19,263 bases of DNA from CAMAUF01 sp046152925 (GTDB lineage Bacteria > Chloroflexota > Dehalococcoidia > Tepidiformales > Tepidiformaceae), in NCBI GenBank assembly GCA_046152925.1, contig JBJXFX010000017.1:1-19263 (forward strand), written 5' to 3'. The translations under genes were made by a program, and so were the position numbers. Below, piece after piece: positions 1-6,586 of this stretch. Position 1 is the stretch's first letter. Each line of letters opens with the position of its first letter. The notes beneath the pieces were generated by a model, which saw only the letters and a list, made by a program, of their open reading frames with translations, was not told the origin of the DNA and made no database searches.

Positions 1-1280
1 ATGTAGGTGAAGCCGAGGGCACGGGCATGCCCGGGGTCGAGGACGTTGCGCGCATCGACGATCAGCCGACCCCGCATCAGGGCCTTCACGCCGGCGAGAT
101 CGAGTCCGCGGAACTCGTTCCACTCGGTCATGATGACGATCGCGTCGGCGTCCGCGACGGCGTGCTCGACGCTGGCGGCAAACACCAGGTGCGCGGCGAT
201 GTCCGCGAGCGCGGCCGCGGCCGGGGCGGAGGCGACCGGGTCGAAGGCCCGCACGTGGGCTCCGCCCGTCACGAGGGCGCGGCACACGTAGAGGGCCGGC
301 GACTCCCGCACGTCGTCGGTGTTGGGCTTGAACGCCAGCCCCAGGACCGCCACCTCCCGCCCCTGCACGCCGTCGAGGGCGGCGGCGAGCCGGTCGACCA
401 CGAGCTGACGCTGCCGCAGATTGACGTCGATCGCGGCGGTCACGATGCGCTGGGGGGCCTGGTGTTCGTCGCCGAGCGCGGCCAGGGCCCGTGTGTCCTT
501 CGGGAAGCACGATCCGCCGTAGCCGGGGCCCGGGTGCAGGAACTTCGAGCCGATCCGCTTGTCGAGGCCCATGCCCTTGGCGACGACGTGCACGTCGGCG
601 CCGACGCCGTCGCAGAGGTTCGCGATCTCGTTCATGAAGCCGATCTTGACGGCGAGGAACGCGTTCGACGCGTACTTGATCATCTCGGCCGTCCGCACGT
701 CGACGCGGAGCACCGGGGCTTCGATGCCTGCGTAGAGGGCCGCGACCCGGTCGAGCGCATCGGCGGAATCCGAGCCAAGGACGATCCGGTCGGGCAAGAG
801 AAAGTCCGAAATCGCCGACCCTTCACGGAGAAACTCCGGATTGGAGACGACGGCGATCCCGTGGTTCCCGGCGCGATGCGCCATGCCTGCGACGAGCTCG
901 GCCGTGCCGATCGGGACGGTGCTCTTGTTGACGATGATGGAGCCTGGCGAAAGCCGCGGCGCGACCATCGAGACGGCGTCGCGCACGGCCCGAATGTCGG
1001 CCGCGCCCTCCTGCGACTCCGGCGTATTGACCGCGATGAAGACGATTTGCGCGTCGATCCGGTCGGGATAGCTGGCCCGGAACGAGAGGCGGCCAGCGGC
1101 GATGCCTCCTGCGAGCAGCTCTTCGAGCCCGGGCTCATGGATCGGGCTGCGTCCGCCCTGAAGCAGCCGCACCCGCTGCGGGTCGAGGTCAATGCACTCG
1201 ACGTCATGGCCCAGCTTGGCGAAACAGGCAGCCGAGACGGCTCCGACGTAGCCACAACCAAGGACGGCAATCCGAGTCAT
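1..1280 (-). CDS. ugd: UDP-glucose 6-dehydrogenase family protein (3' end cut by window edge)
   Basis: NAD-dependent sugar-nucleotide dehydrogenase. The family oxidises UDP-glucose to UDP-glucuronate (or GDP-mannose or UDP-HexNAc to the uronate) in the cytoplasm, feeding surface polysaccharide synthesis. Seen: the N-terminal Rossmann motif GCGYVG at residues 8-13, D31 for NAD ribose binding, PEFLREG at 148-154, the MIKYASNAFLA segment with K202 and N206, and GGSCFPKD with the catalytic cysteine C258. These match the lysine, asparagine and cysteine of characterised UDP-glucose dehydrogenases. The C-terminal UDP-binding domain includes AVLGLAFKPNTDD. About 426 residues are present with no stop before the edge; the family is usually 430-450, so only a few residues are missing. 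The ATG at 1280 has a GGAGGG ribosome site eight bases upstream. It lies 127 bases downstream of the glycosyltransferase gene on the same strand. UDP-glucose is the likeliest substrate, but related substrates cannot be excluded. Confidence 0.93.
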   Translation of the reverse strand, partial: MTRIAVLGCGYVGAVSAACFAKLGHDVECIDLDPQRVRLLQGGRSPIHEPGLEELLAGGIAAGRLSFRASYPDRIDAQIVFIAVNTPESQEGAADIRAVRDAVSMVAPRLSPGSIIVNKSTVPIGTAELVAGMAHRAGNHGIAVVSNPEFLREGSAISDFLLPDRIVLGSDSADALDRVAALYAGIEAPVLRVDVRTAEMIKYASNAFLAVKIGFMNEIANLCDGVGADVHVVAKGMGLDKRIGSKFLHPGPGYGGSCFPKDTRALAALGDEHQAPQRIVTAAIDVNLRQRQLVVDRLAAALDGVQGREVAVLGLAFKPNTDDVRESPALYVCRALVTGGAHVRAFDPVASAPAAAALADIAAHLVFAASVEHAVADADAIVIMTEWNEFRGLDLAGVKALMRGRLIVDARNVLDPGHARALGFTY

Positions 1281-1407
1281 ATGCGAGGCCCTCCGGGCGG
1301 GTCTTCTGGATGTGCCCACGGTGCCGCACATCCGTTGATCGACAGTTGAGGGTGGGTAACGCGCCGGTAGACGCGGTGACCATCGCGTGGAGAACGCGTG
1401 GAGTTCG

Positions 1408-2256
1408 TTAGCGCGCGACCGCTATCCGAGCCCGCAGCGCTTCGACTCCCGGCGCGGAGCGGGGCCGCCGGAGAGCCCGCAGGAGGCACGCTGGCGCCAA
1501 CCGGACCAGCACAGGAAGGTCGTCCACCAGGTAGCGGCGCCAGAGGCGCCCGGGTTCTTGCGCGAGCCGGACGGCCCACTCGGCGCCGAGCCGCTGGACG
1601 AGGCGCGGCGCGCGGGCTCGCTTGCCGGCGTAAAAGTCGAACGTCCCGCCGATCCCGAGCCAGAGCGCGCTCGGGATGCGCTCGAACTGCTCGGCGATAA
1701 AGCGCTCCTGGCGCGGGCAGCCGAGGGCGACCAACACGAGGTCCGGCTGGGCGCCAACGAGCCGCGAGACGCCAGCGTCGAGCTCGGCCGGCGTCAGCGC
1801 GCGAAACGGCGGGCACTCGATGGCCACAACCTCAGTCCCCGGATAGCGCCCTTCGAGGGCGGCCGCTGCTGCGCGGGCGGTCCCTTCGGTCGAGCCGTAC
1901 ATCGCGACGCGCATCCCGCCCCGCGCCTGTGCTCGCCCGCAGAGCCCGCCGACGAGGTCGACGCCGGGCACCCGGCTGACGCGTCCCCCGCCGAGCAGGC
2001 GGGCGAGCCAGACGACCGGCGCGCCATCCGCGACACAGATGGACGATCCCGCGAGGTCGTCGCGAAGCTGCGGGTCCCGCCGGGCGCGCGCGAGGAAGTC
2101 GAGGTTCGCCGTCGCCACCCGGAGGCCTATCCCGGCGTCGAGGGCGGCGACGCAGAAGTCAACGGTGTCTGCCATTGAACCGTTGAACACGGGCACGTTG
2201 CCCACGCGGACATGCCCAGGAGGGACCTCCACCGAGCCGGACCCATTCGTCTCCAT
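1408..2256 (-). CDS. WecG/TagA/CpsF family glycosyltransferase
   Basis: Transfers a sugar (N-acetylmannosamine or its uronate in characterised members) from a UDP donor to a lipid-linked acceptor at the inner face of the membrane, for teichoic acid, enterobacterial common antigen or exopolysaccharide synthesis. Seen, in order: ATANLDF, VADGAPVVWLARLLGGG, RVPGVDLVGGLC, the GCPRQERFIAEQ signature, GIGGTFDFYAGK, and the C-terminal RAPRLVQRLGAEW...EPGRLWRRYL block. This is the full GT26 pattern. I chose the ATG at 2256 (282 residues) because AGGTGG lies five bases upstream; a GTG at 2265 would add three residues. It is followed on the same strand by the nucleotide-sugar dehydrogenase, which fits a polysaccharide locus extending beyond the left edge. 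The exact donor and acceptor cannot be read from the sequence. Confidence 0.9.
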   Translation of the reverse strand: METNGSGSVEVPPGHVRVGNVPVFNGSMADTVDFCVAALDAGIGLRVATANLDFLARARRDPQLRDDLAGSSICVADGAPVVWLARLLGGGRVSRVPGVDLVGGLCGRAQARGGMRVAMYGSTEGTARAAAAALEGRYPGTEVVAIECPPFRALTPAELDAGVSRLVGAQPDLVLVALGCPRQERFIAEQFERIPSALWLGIGGTFDFYAGKRARAPRLVQRLGAEWAVRLAQEPGRLWRRYLVDDLPVLVRLAPACLLRALRRPRSAPGVEALRARIAVAR

Positions 2257-2276
2257 ACTGGCCACCTGCGTGTCGA

Positions 2277-2289
2277 AGTGGTGACCACT
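2277..2289. promoter_or_regulatory. Inverted repeat upstream of the glycosyltransferase gene
   Basis: AGTGGT-G-ACCACT is a perfect 6-base inverted repeat around one central base, 21-33 bases upstream of the glycosyltransferase ATG. A second small palindrome, GTGCAC, follows nearby. It could be an operator or a small leader hairpin. No promoter boxes are convincing here, and the site is short enough to be chance. Confidence 0.25.
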
Positions 2290-2370
2290 GTGTGCACGGA
2301 CGGTGGACTCTGAGTGGAGCGACGGTAGCCGCCCGCGCCAACGCCAACCGCAGCCAGCGACGGCGGCCTC

Positions 2371-2412
2371 AGGACTAGGGACTACGGACTCGGGACTGGG
2401 GACTCGTGACTA
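2371..2412. repeat. Tandem heptamer repeat, six units
   Basis: Six consecutive 7-base units: aggacta, gggacta, cggactc, gggactg, gggactc, gtgacta. The core GGACT is kept in five units and the sixth has TGACT. The array starts in the gap between the degenerate regulator and the glycosyltransferase and runs exactly into the regulator's TAG stop codon, which the last unit supplies. Read on the minus strand the unit is AGTCCNN, and one copy reads CCCCAGT, which resembles the short heptamer repeats (STRR) described in cyanobacteria. It may be a slippage-generated repeat family, a 3' mRNA element or a protein-binding array. Confidence 0.75.
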
Positions 2413-3108
2413 ACTCGCTCGCTGCTCTTGCCCCTGCATTAAGCGAAGCGAATAGCCGACCGTCTGATGCGACGTGATCTCGAACGGCGCGCCGCCCGCG
2501 TCACGTAGCTTCCGGCGCAGGTGCGAGATGTGCGTCTTCAGCAGGCCCGCATCCGGGTCATCGAGCGATTCCCAGCCGAACGCGAGCAGCCGGTCGATGG
2601 TCGCGACGTTCGGGTGATGCTGACAGAGGCAGTAGAGGAGCCGGCGCTCGAGCTTGGTGAGGGTCAGTTGCTGGCCGTTCTTGCTGGCCGAATACGCGGT
2701 CAGGTCGACTTCGAGGTCGGCAATCCGGATGCCGCCCGCGGCATCGGAGTGCCCCTTGGTCGCGACCCACTTCTCGGCGCGAAGGATCACCTCAAACGGG
2801 TTGTAGGGGCTCGAAAGGACGTCTGAGGCGCCGGCGCGGAGCGCGGCGATGGGCGCGAGCGTCGTCGCTCGCTCGACCGTGAGCAACAGGACAAGGTCGG
2901 GGAAGCGCTTCAGGAGGCTCCCGATGTCCTCGACGACGCCGTTGTCGATGTCCGGGACGGCAGCAATGGCCGCCGCCGGTTCGAAGGGCAAGCGCTCCAA
3001 CAACCGCGCGAGCGCGGGGACAGTCAGCGGCTGATGGCCGCGCCGCTGAGCGGCGAAGGCAAGGAGGTCGGCTGCCGCCGGCTCGGGTTCAACGATCGCG
3101 AGTCGCAT
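2410..3108 (-). CDS. OmpR-type winged-helix regulator with degenerate receiver domain
   Basis: DNA-binding transcription regulator of 232 residues. Residues 1-115 have the receiver fold pattern (start MRLAIVEPEP, LVLLLT near 72-77, GASDVLSSPYNPFEV near 93-106). The acidic pair is replaced by E-P-E, the phosphoacceptor position falls on alanine in AAIAAVPD (near residue 50), and the conserved lysine of the K-P motif is serine at about 100. It is therefore unlikely to be phosphorylated in the usual way. Residues 127-224 form a clear Trans_reg_C winged helix (LTLTKLERRLLYCL, LLKTHISHLRRKLRD, TVGYSL). The ATG at 3108 has GAGGGG about nine bases upstream. It is the last gene of a three-regulator operon, 26 bases after the canonical response regulator. 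The receiver may sense a ligand or a protein partner (inference). Confidence 0.85.
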   Translation of the reverse strand: MRLAIVEPEPAAADLLAFAAQRRGHQPLTVPALARLLERLPFEPAAAIAAVPDIDNGVVEDIGSLLKRFPDLVLLLTVERATTLAPIAALRAGASDVLSSPYNPFEVILRAEKWVATKGHSDAAGGIRIADLEVDLTAYSASKNGQQLTLTKLERRLLYCLCQHHPNVATIDRLLAFGWESLDDPDAGLLKTHISHLRRKLRDAGGAPFEITSHQTVGYSLRLMQGQEQRAS

Positions 3109-3134
3109 GCTGGACTACCCCTCGTGGGCCGGGC

Positions 3135-3827
3135 CTAGACCGGCGTGTAGCTATACCCCACGCCGTGGACGGTGTGGATCATCTCCTCATCGCCGCCGGA
3201 CTTCTTCACTTTGGCGCGCAGCGAGCTGACGTGGCCCTTCAGCAGCGTCGCATCGTGCACGTTCTTGTACCCCCAGATTTGCTCCGACAGGAACGCGTGG
3301 CTGAGCACCTGGCCGGGATACTTCACGAGCTGTTCCAGGACCTCGAACTCGAGGCGGGTACAGTGAAGGTTGATGCCGTCGAGGTAGGCCGACTGGTTGC
3401 CAGTGTCGAGCTCCAGCCCGTGCGCCGAGATCCGCGATGGCTGCGGCCGTTCGACCACCGTGACGCCAGCCGACCGCCGGCCAAGCGCCCGCACACGCGC
3501 GAGCAACTCGCTCGGGTGGAACGGCTTGGTGAGGTAATCATCGCCGCCGCCGTTGAGGCCGGCGACAACATCGGCCGCCCGGTCCAGCGAGGAGAGGAAA
3601 ATCACCGGGAGCGAGGGCTGGCCCTCCCGCAGGCGGCGGCAGAGGTCGAACCCCGACCCATCTGGGAGCATCACGTCGAGGACCGCCATATCGGGCGGCT
3701 TTTGCCCGGCGAAACGGACGGCTCCAGCGGCAGAGCTCGCCACGACCACATCGTGCGAGTCGCGGCGCAGCGTCTGCGAAATGATTTCGGCGTAGTCCTC
3801 GTCGTCGTCGACGACCAGCATCAGCAT
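3135..3827 (-). CDS. OmpR/PhoB-family response regulator
   Basis: Canonical two-component response regulator of 230 residues. The receiver domain (1-115) has the acidic cluster D7-D9, the phosphoacceptor D51 in VLDVMLPDGSG, the switch serine S79 in VIFLSS, and K101 in LTKPFHPSEL. The C-terminal winged helix (about 130-229) ends with TVHGVGYSY; its recognition region is LLKGHVSSLRAKVKK. AAGGAACG lies upstream of the ATG at 3827, within the 15-base gap after the LuxR-type gene, so the two are surely co-transcribed. It is the only regulator of the cluster with an intact phosphorylation site. The nearby kinase at 5235-5951 is the natural candidate partner, though no pairing can be proven from sequence. 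Confidence 0.95.
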   Translation of the reverse strand: MLMLVVDDDEDYAEIISQTLRRDSHDVVVASSAAGAVRFAGQKPPDMAVLDVMLPDGSGFDLCRRLREGQPSLPVIFLSSLDRAADVVAGLNGGGDDYLTKPFHPSELLARVRALGRRSAGVTVVERPQPSRISAHGLELDTGNQSAYLDGINLHCTRLEFEVLEQLVKYPGQVLSHAFLSEQIWGYKNVHDATLLKGHVSSLRAKVKKSGGDEEMIHTVHGVGYSYTPV

Positions 3828-3842
3828 GACTTCGTTCCTTTC

Positions 3843-4445
3843 TCAGGCAGACGCCCGTGTGCCATCGGTGCTCTCGAATGCTTCGGCGATGCCGAGGCCG
3901 CGAGCACGGGCCAATAACTTGGTGCGGCTCGAGGCATCGAGCTTGGTCGCCAAGGTGTGGAGGTGCGTGCGCACCGTGTTCACCGAGATGAGGAGCGCGG
4001 CCGCGATCTCCCCGTTGGTCATCCCGCGCGCTACGAGCGCCAACACTTCGCGCTCGCGGGCGGTCAGCACCTGCGGAGGCTTGGGCGCGCCGCCGGCGGC
4101 CGGCGGCCCTCCGGACCGCGCAATCCACCGGGCGAGGTCGATCGGGACAAACCCTGGGCGTTCACCGAGGAGCGCCTCCACGGCTCGAACAAGGTCGCCA
4201 GCTTCAGATTCGAGCCCCACGACGGAGGCGGCGCCATCCGCGAGGGCCTGGGCCGCTGCCTGCCCGAGCCCCACTTCTGGCACGACCGCAACCCAGTCAG
4301 CCTCACGGCCGGCCCGCACTTCCACGCGGCCGGCGTCATGGACGGCCGGTCGTTCTTGAACATCAGCGACCAAGCCCGCGTCTCGGAGCCGCGAAGCGAC
4401 GAGCGAGCGCAAGAGCCCAGTCCGCCCAGAAACGACGATCGTCAT
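3843..4445 (-). CDS. LuxR/NarL-type helix-turn-helix regulator with degenerate receiver
   Basis: Transcription regulator of 200 residues. Residues 126-183 are a typical LuxR HTH: LTAREREVLALVARGMTNGE, then IAAALLISVNTVRTHLHTLATKL, then SSRTKLLARA. Residues 1-112 follow a NarL receiver outline (MTIVVSGRTGLLRSLVASRL; ALADGAASVVGLESEAGDLVRAVEALLGERP). The phosphoacceptor aspartate is absent (DWVAVVPEV) and the conserved lysine segment reads VVGLESE, so it is a pseudo-receiver. The proline- and glycine-rich linker around 111-125 separates the two parts. It is the first gene of the operon that continues with the response regulators at 3135 and 2410, and it is transcribed divergently from the regulator at 4629. 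Signals acting on it are unknown. Confidence 0.88.
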   Translation of the reverse strand: MTIVVSGRTGLLRSLVASRLRDAGLVADVQERPAVHDAGRVEVRAGREADWVAVVPEVGLGQAAAQALADGAASVVGLESEAGDLVRAVEALLGERPGFVPIDLARWIARSGGPPAAGGAPKPPQVLTAREREVLALVARGMTNGEIAAALLISVNTVRTHLHTLATKLDASSRTKLLARARGLGIAEAFESTDGTRASA

Positions 4446-4628
4446 CAGCCCGCACGCCTCGCCTGGTGGTCCGTCACAACGACCCTCCCGCAGTTGCTAA
4501 TCGGCTGCTCCACCGCCGTCGCCAGAGAGCGCTGCGTCGTCCACTCGCCTGCAACCGATTGCCACCCGAACCGCCACCAGGATGAAACCGTCCCTCAACC
4601 GTGGCGGCCTACCGTGCGGTCGAGCGTT
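4446..4628. promoter_or_regulatory. Divergent intergenic region between two regulator genes
   Basis: A 183-base gap between the starts of the LuxR-type gene (minus) and the winged-helix gene (plus). It must carry outward promoters for both. I see no confident -35/-10 pair. The 8-base arms CCTGGTGG (4462-4469) and CCACCAGG (4574-4581) are inverted copies, but so far apart that this may be chance. No RNA gene is recognisable. Confidence 0.45.
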
Positions 4629-5327
4629 ATGAGAACAGCTGCCACCGCGACAACCACGAGTTCAGCCCGAACGTCACCGGCCTTAACCGCGCTGGTGGTC
4701 TACTTGCGCCCGGCCGGGCGCCAGGAGATCGTCTCCCACCTGCTGGATCTGGGCATCATGGTCGTCGAACACCAGGGCGCGGCCGGGAGCATCGCCGTCG
4801 GCCGGACGGTGGGGGCAGACCTGGCGGTGATCGTCACCGACCACCCACCGGAACCTTCGCTCGTAGAAGCCGTCGAGCGTGAAATCACGCCGTTCGTCGT
4901 CATCCACTGCCCACCAGGAGCGTATGGAGCGAGCGGCGGAGGTGGTGACGCCGCAGGACTCGCCGGACGCATCCAGCAGGCGGCGACCGCCGCGCGGGCA
5001 GCCCGCCAGCAGCGGCTTCCGGCCACGCTCGACCGCATCTTCGGCGACGTCGTCTTCGACCGGGGCATCCCAGCGCTCCAGCGCGGCGTGTTGGCCGTCA
5101 CCCTGTCGCGGTCGGAGTGCGATGTCTTGAGCAGGCTCACAGCCGCGGAGGGGCGTCCAGTGACCCCGGCGGACCTCGAACGGACGCTCGGTGGCGCCTC
5201 ACGCGGGGGGATGGTGAAAGCCGTGGTCCTTCGTCTACGCCGAAAGGTGGAATCGATCGGCGGAAACCCCGGGCTCCTTCGGACGGTCCGGGGCGTCGGC
5301 TACGTCCTCGTGGACCAGCACCGATAG
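4629..5327 (+). CDS. OmpR-type winged-helix regulator with second degenerate receiver
   Basis: Regulator of 232 residues. The C-terminal Trans_reg_C domain (about 138-230) is clear: GVLAVTLSRSECDVLSRL, then AVVLRLRRKVESIGGNPG, then LRTVRGVGYVLVDQ. Residues 20-122 have receiver-like hydrophobic strands (TALVVYLRP, ADLAVIVTDHP, PFVVIHCPP). The aspartate position falls on valine in ADLAVIV, the switch threonine region reads VIHC, and the conserved lysine is lost in a glycine-rich stretch (GASGGGG). It is therefore unlikely to accept a phosphoryl group. The ATG at 4629 is inferred from where homology begins; the ribosome site is weak, and the low-complexity start (ATATTTSS) leaves the true start uncertain. 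It is divergent from the LuxR operon and convergent with the histidine kinase, overlapping it by 93 bases. Confidence 0.82.
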   Translation: MRTAATATTTSSARTSPALTALVVYLRPAGRQEIVSHLLDLGIMVVEHQGAAGSIAVGRTVGADLAVIVTDHPPEPSLVEAVEREITPFVVIHCPPGAYGASGGGGDAAGLAGRIQQAATAARAARQQRLPATLDRIFGDVVFDRGIPALQRGVLAVTLSRSECDVLSRLTAAEGRPVTPADLERTLGGASRGGMVKAVVLRLRRKVESIGGNPGLLRTVRGVGYVLVDQHR

Positions 5328-5951
5328 CAGCGGGATCTCCACGACGGTGAGGTATTCGGCGCCCGTTGGCCCGGCCCGGACGGCAGCCCCAATCGCGGCC
5401 GCCAGCTCGCGGACAACCTCGAAGCCGATGCCGTGGCCATCGTGGCCCGAGTCGTCGCAAGAGACATTGCTCACGGTCACCCAGTAGCGGGCCGCTCGGA
5501 CGCCGTCGGAAACCGTGATCGGCGTCTCGGGCACGGCGTGCTCAATCGCGTTGTTCAGGATGCTTTGGAGGAGCGCCTCGAATTGGGCTCGCCCAGCGCC
5601 GACCGCGAATCGCGCAGCCTCCGGCATGAGGTCGAGGACGACGGGGGCGCCGAGCGCCCGGAGCTCTTCGACCACGGCCCGGACGACGGGTTGCGGGACA
5701 ACGCGCGACCGGGTCCGGCCGACGCCGCACCCTCCTTCAAGGTGGAGCGATCCCGTCCGGAGCATCCGTTCGGCCGCCCTGGCGATGGTCGCGAACGTCC
5801 GGGCTGCCTCTGGGTCGTTGCTGGTTTCGATGCCGGCCCGCGCAGCGGTGGCGATCAGGCCGAGCGGCGCGCGCAGTTCATGGTAGGCGCGGCGGAGGGC
5901 CTCCTCCGTTTCCGGAGGAAGATGCTTCGCTGCGGAGCGGTGGCCGCCCAT
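5235..5951 (-). CDS. Short sensor-less histidine kinase
   Basis: Two-component kinase core without an input domain or membrane segment. HisKA: the H-box YHELRAPLGLI holds the probable phosphorylated H24. The ATP-binding domain has the N-box LLQSILNNAIEHAV and the G2 motif GHGIGFEVVREL. The usual DxGxG G1 box and F-box are not obvious, so the ATP lid looks short. I chose the ATG at 5951 (238 residues); a GTG at 5978 would add nine residues, and neither has a strong ribosome site. The C-terminal tail (about 30 residues, VHEDVADAPDRPKEPG onward) lies wholly antisense to the winged-helix gene and is probably under dual coding constraint. A soluble kinase with no sensor suggests regulation by a partner protein (inference). 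It probably phosphorylates the intact regulator at 3135. Confidence 0.8.
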   Translation of the reverse strand: MGGHRSAAKHLPPETEEALRRAYHELRAPLGLIATAARAGIETSNDPEAARTFATIARAAERMLRTGSLHLEGGCGVGRTRSRVVPQPVVRAVVEELRALGAPVVLDLMPEAARFAVGAGRAQFEALLQSILNNAIEHAVPETPITVSDGVRAARYWVTVSNVSCDDSGHDGHGIGFEVVRELAAAIGAAVRAGPTGAEYLTVVEIPLLSVLVHEDVADAPDRPKEPGVSADRFHLSA

Positions 5952-6032
5952 AGGGGGATGGTAGCGGCGGACAACCACCGTCAGAATCGTGCGAGCAGAC
6001 GGTCATGCGTCCATCACGGGCTACGGCGCTCG

Positions 6033-6056
6033 GACTAGTCATCCCTGCGCAGGGAT
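6033..6056. promoter_or_regulatory. Two adjacent perfect palindromes after the cyclase stop codon
   Basis: GACTAGTC (6033-6040) abuts ATCCCTGCGCAGGGAT (6041-6056). Both are perfect palindromes. The larger one begins at the last base of the cyclase TAA stop. In RNA it can form a 6-base stem with a GCGC loop. No T-run follows in the minus-strand direction, so a standard intrinsic terminator is not supported. It could attenuate transcription between the cyclase and kinase genes, protect the mRNA 3' end, or be an operator for the kinase gene. Confidence 0.5.
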
Positions 6057-6586
6057 TACCGCCGGCCTGCGACGCGGTAGATCCGGACCGGTTCCGGGAT
6101 GCCCTTGAGGACCGCCGGCCCGATTTCCGCGACATCGAGGCCCGCCTCCGCGGAGGGCGCGGCCCGGAGCGTCGCCTCCGAGATGAGGAACTCGCTCGGC
6201 GCGGCCATCCCGCAGATGCGCGAGGCGAGGTTCACGTCGTGGCCGACAATATCGTCTCGCGTCCGCAACTGTGCCCCGGTGTGCGCGCCAATCCGCACCC
6301 AAAGCGGGTCCCCCGTCTCGAACGCGTAATCGTCGAAGCGTTGCTGAAGGCGGGCCATCGTGCAGAGGGCCACGGATGCCTCGGGGAACCAAAAGAGCAA
6401 GCCGTCGCCCATCGTCTTCACCAGCCAAGCGCTCGACGGTAGCTCCTCCTGGACCAGCGCCTCCTGTTTGGCGAGCAAGGCGAGCGCTTCGTGGTCGCCC
6501 TTTACGGCCGTGAACTCGGTGAACCCCGCGATGTCCGTAAACACCACGGTGCCGCGCAATGTCTCGGCTGGTGGCGCGGCGCTCAC
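6056..6586 (-). CDS. Class III adenylate/guanylate cyclase (soluble catalytic domain)
   Basis: A stand-alone cyclase homology domain of 176 residues, which in this family makes a cyclic nucleotide, usually cAMP, from a nucleoside triphosphate as a homodimer. Seen: metal-binding D18 in VVFTDIAGFTEF and D61 in KTMGDGLLFWF. Purine-specifying K57 and D112 (DIVGHDVN) fit the adenylate type. Transition-state residues N119 and R123 are in DVNLASRI. All catalytic positions appear intact. There is no HAMP, PAS or membrane segment. The GTG start at 6586 overlaps the stop of the upstream DUF4097-like gene as GTGA and has no ribosome site of its own, which implies translational coupling. It lies upstream of the kinase gene on the same strand. 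A cyclic-nucleotide effector is not visible in this window. Confidence 0.9.
   Translation of the reverse strand: MSAAPPAETLRGTVVFTDIAGFTEFTAVKGDHEALALLAKQEALVQEELPSSAWLVKTMGDGLLFWFPEASVALCTMARLQQRFDDYAFETGDPLWVRIGAHTGAQLRTRDDIVGHDVNLASRICGMAAPSEFLISEATLRAAPSAEAGLDVAEIGPAVLKGIPEPVRIYRVAGRR

Noticed and set aside
27..1349. Long plus-strand open frame of 440 codons
   Set aside because: It is antisense to the nucleotide-sugar dehydrogenase, which has all family motifs. The translated antisense frame is rich in Arg, Gly, Asp and His and has no recognisable domain, as expected in GC-rich DNA.
1384..1403. Direct repeat CGCGTGGAG twice, 11 bases apart, between glycosyltransferase and dehydrogenase genes
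   Set aside because: The repeat is short and made of common GC-rich words, with no promoter context; it is not sufficient for an operator call.
4462..4581. Inverted 8-base arms CCTGGTGG and CCACCAGG
   Set aside because: They are about 104 bases apart and low in complexity, so chance occurrence is likely. They are mentioned only within the intergenic entry.
3957..4628. Upstream extension of the plus-strand winged-helix gene to give 456 codons
   Set aside because: The extra 224 codons are antisense to the LuxR-type gene and the divergent gap, and show no domain. The receiver-like region begins only after the ATG at 4629.
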